Assembly (NCBI GenBank): GCA_002319885.1
Contig: DCFT01000124.1
Coordinates: 51,746-59,090 of the forward strand
Reading direction: 5' to 3'
Source of the DNA: Bacteroidales bacterium UBA1797
GTDB taxonomy: Bacteria; Bacteroidota; Bacteroidia; Bacteroidales; VadinHA17
Length of the DNA stretch: 7,345 nucleotides
In this document: piece after piece, positions 6,337 to 7,345 of the stretch
How the letters are laid out: every line of letters starts with the position of its first letter
How positions within the stretch are numbered: the first letter of the stretch is position 1
Translations under genes and position numbers: made by a program
Notes under the pieces: model-generated
Seen by the model: only the letters and a program-made list of their open reading frames with translations
Databases searched by the model: none
What the model was told of the DNA's origin: nothing

Positions 6337-7345
6337 CTATTTTCTTACCTTTTTCCCTGTGTTAACTATAAAAACATCAAGATTGCGAAGTTGTTCCCGT
6401 AAACCGTAAAGTCTTTCCAGGTTCACCACACCAATAACATATTTATAAAATCTGCTGCTAAAGTATTCCGTCACTTCTTCAAATCCAAATAATTCCCTGT
6501 CCTTCTCATCATTATACCTCAGGTAAACTTCGAGGCTGAAATCACGGGAATATTTAGTTATCGTCCCCTGCTGGAATTTTTTGTACTCATACCGGTAACC
6601 ATAAGAATTAGCTGATATATCCGACAGTACTGCGCTACCCGTTGCATGACCACCAGCACCCTTTCCACTGAAAAATTGTTTATCAGCAAAAGCTGCCTCA
6701 GTAATTACCCCGTTGTATTCATTATCCACATTAAACAGGTATTTATCTGATGAGATGAACCGGGGAAGAACGAAACTGGTGATAGTGTTTTCATTTATCT
6801 TGCCTACATAAGGCACGAGCTTAATCTTAAATCCTTTTTCCTTAGCATACTGAATATCAAATTTTGATATTGTATTTATACCATAATGAAAGACTTGCTC
6901 CGGCTCAAGAAATAACCCATAGGCATGACCTGTAATAATACAGAGCTTATACTTCGCATCCCAGCCTTCAACGTCAAGTGTGGGATCTGATTCTGCATAT
7001 CCTTTTGTTTGTGCTTCTTTGAGAGCTTCTGCATAGGGTAATCCTTCACTATACATTTTTGTAAGGATATAATTAGTGGTACCGTTCAGGATGCCTCTTA
7101 AAGAGTATAACAGCTCATTATCGTAATACTCCTCAAGATTTCTTATGATCGGAATACTCGCACCAGCTGAAGCCTCATAAAGAAGAGAGACATTGCATGC
7201 CTTTTGCAGCTCAACCAGCTCTTTAAAATGTTTAGCCACCATCATTTTATTTGCGGTTACTACATTCTTGCCACTTCTCATTGCTGTCGTTACAATATTG
7301 AAAGCTTCATCAGCGTCATCGATCAGCTCAACAACAAGGTTTATC
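6337..7345 (-). CDS. hom: Homoserine dehydrogenase, partial (N-terminus beyond window)
   Basis: This enzyme reduces aspartate-4-semialdehyde to homoserine with NAD(P)H, feeding the threonine and methionine branches. The frame is open through the window edge: codons before the Met at 7281 read VVELIDDADEAFNIVTTA, so that Met is internal. About 335 residues are visible; roughly the first 70-80, holding most of the NAD(P)-binding Rossmann fold, are missing. Counting the internal Met as 1, motifs are VVTANK (7-12), YEASAGASIP (35-44), GILNGTTNYIL (63-73), the family signature GYAESDPTLDVEGWDAKYK (94-112, with catalytic Asp108 and Lys112 by analogy to yeast Asp219/Lys223), and GKGAGGHATGSAVLSDI (206-222). 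No aspartokinase part can be judged from this fragment. The last 70 or so residues (from about 246) form a short domain with no clear ACT signature. The gene ends at TAG, 183 bp before metH on the same strand, suggesting a met-linked role. Confidence 0.95.
   Translation of the reverse strand, partial: INLVVELIDDADEAFNIVTTAMRSGKNVVTANKMMVAKHFKELVELQKACNVSLLYEASAGASIPIIRNLEEYYDNELLYSLRGILNGTTNYILTKMYSEGLPYAEALKEAQTKGYAESDPTLDVEGWDAKYKLCIITGHAYGLFLEPEQVFHYGINTISKFDIQYAKEKGFKIKLVPYVGKINENTITSFVLPRFISSDKYLFNVDNEYNGVITEAAFADKQFFSGKGAGGHATGSAVLSDISANSYGYRYEYKKFQQGTITKYSRDFSLEVYLRYNDEKDRELFGFEEVTEYFSSRFYKYVIGVVNLERLYGLREQLRNLDVFIVNTGKKVRK

Noticed and set aside
6179..6409. 76-codon + strand frame covering the hom-metH gap
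   Set aside because: It starts at TTG, overlaps the conserved 3' end of hom in antisense, and has low-complexity, unrecognisable content.
6337..7281. Treating the ATG at 7281 as the start of homoserine dehydrogenase
   Set aside because: The same frame stays open to 7345 and encodes family-like sequence (VVELIDDADEAFNIVTTA), so the Met is internal and the gene is cut by the window edge.

Overview
The window carries four genes of the methionine / S-adenosylmethionine (SAM) pathway. The source looks like a member of the Bacteroidota, probably related to Bacteroidales or Marinilabiliales. The DNA is moderately AT-rich, none of the visible starts has a clear Shine-Dalgarno sequence, and a Bacteroidota-type -7 promoter box (TAnnTTTG) lies in front of metH. 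The proteins also show features I associate with that phylum: MetK ends in WEKLDYVDKIKKAF after an extra loop, MetF begins with FELLPPLKG, and homoserine dehydrogenase has an unusual C-terminal domain. The phylum assignment is inference from these features, not from a database match.

Layout: 1-95 is a short leader. metK (96-1439, +) encodes SAM synthetase. A 97-bp gap follows, filled by an imperfect inverted repeat built from 7-bp units, and it separates metK from the convergent metF. metF (1537-2490, -; methylenetetrahydrofolate reductase) lies 12 bp downstream of metH (2503-6153, -; full-length cobalamin-dependent methionine synthase, starting at TTG), so the two look like one operon. A 183-bp gap (6154-6336) holds a candidate metH promoter and two inverted repeats. 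Beyond it is the 3' part of a homoserine dehydrogenase gene (6337 to the window end, -), whose N-terminal part lies outside the window.

How the genes work together: homoserine dehydrogenase makes homoserine, the precursor of the homocysteine carbon skeleton. MetF makes 5-methyltetrahydrofolate. MetH passes that methyl group to homocysteine to give methionine. MetK converts methionine to SAM, which is also the methyl donor that reactivates oxidised MetH.

No SAM, SAH, cobalamin or THF riboswitch, tRNA, rRNA, CRISPR array or mobile element was recognised. The coding content is ordinary core metabolism. The points worth a second look are in the gaps (the heptad-repeat hairpin and the operator-like repeats at the metH promoter), the TTG start of metH, and the C-terminal domain of homoserine dehydrogenase. 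I see no sign of a new biological system.
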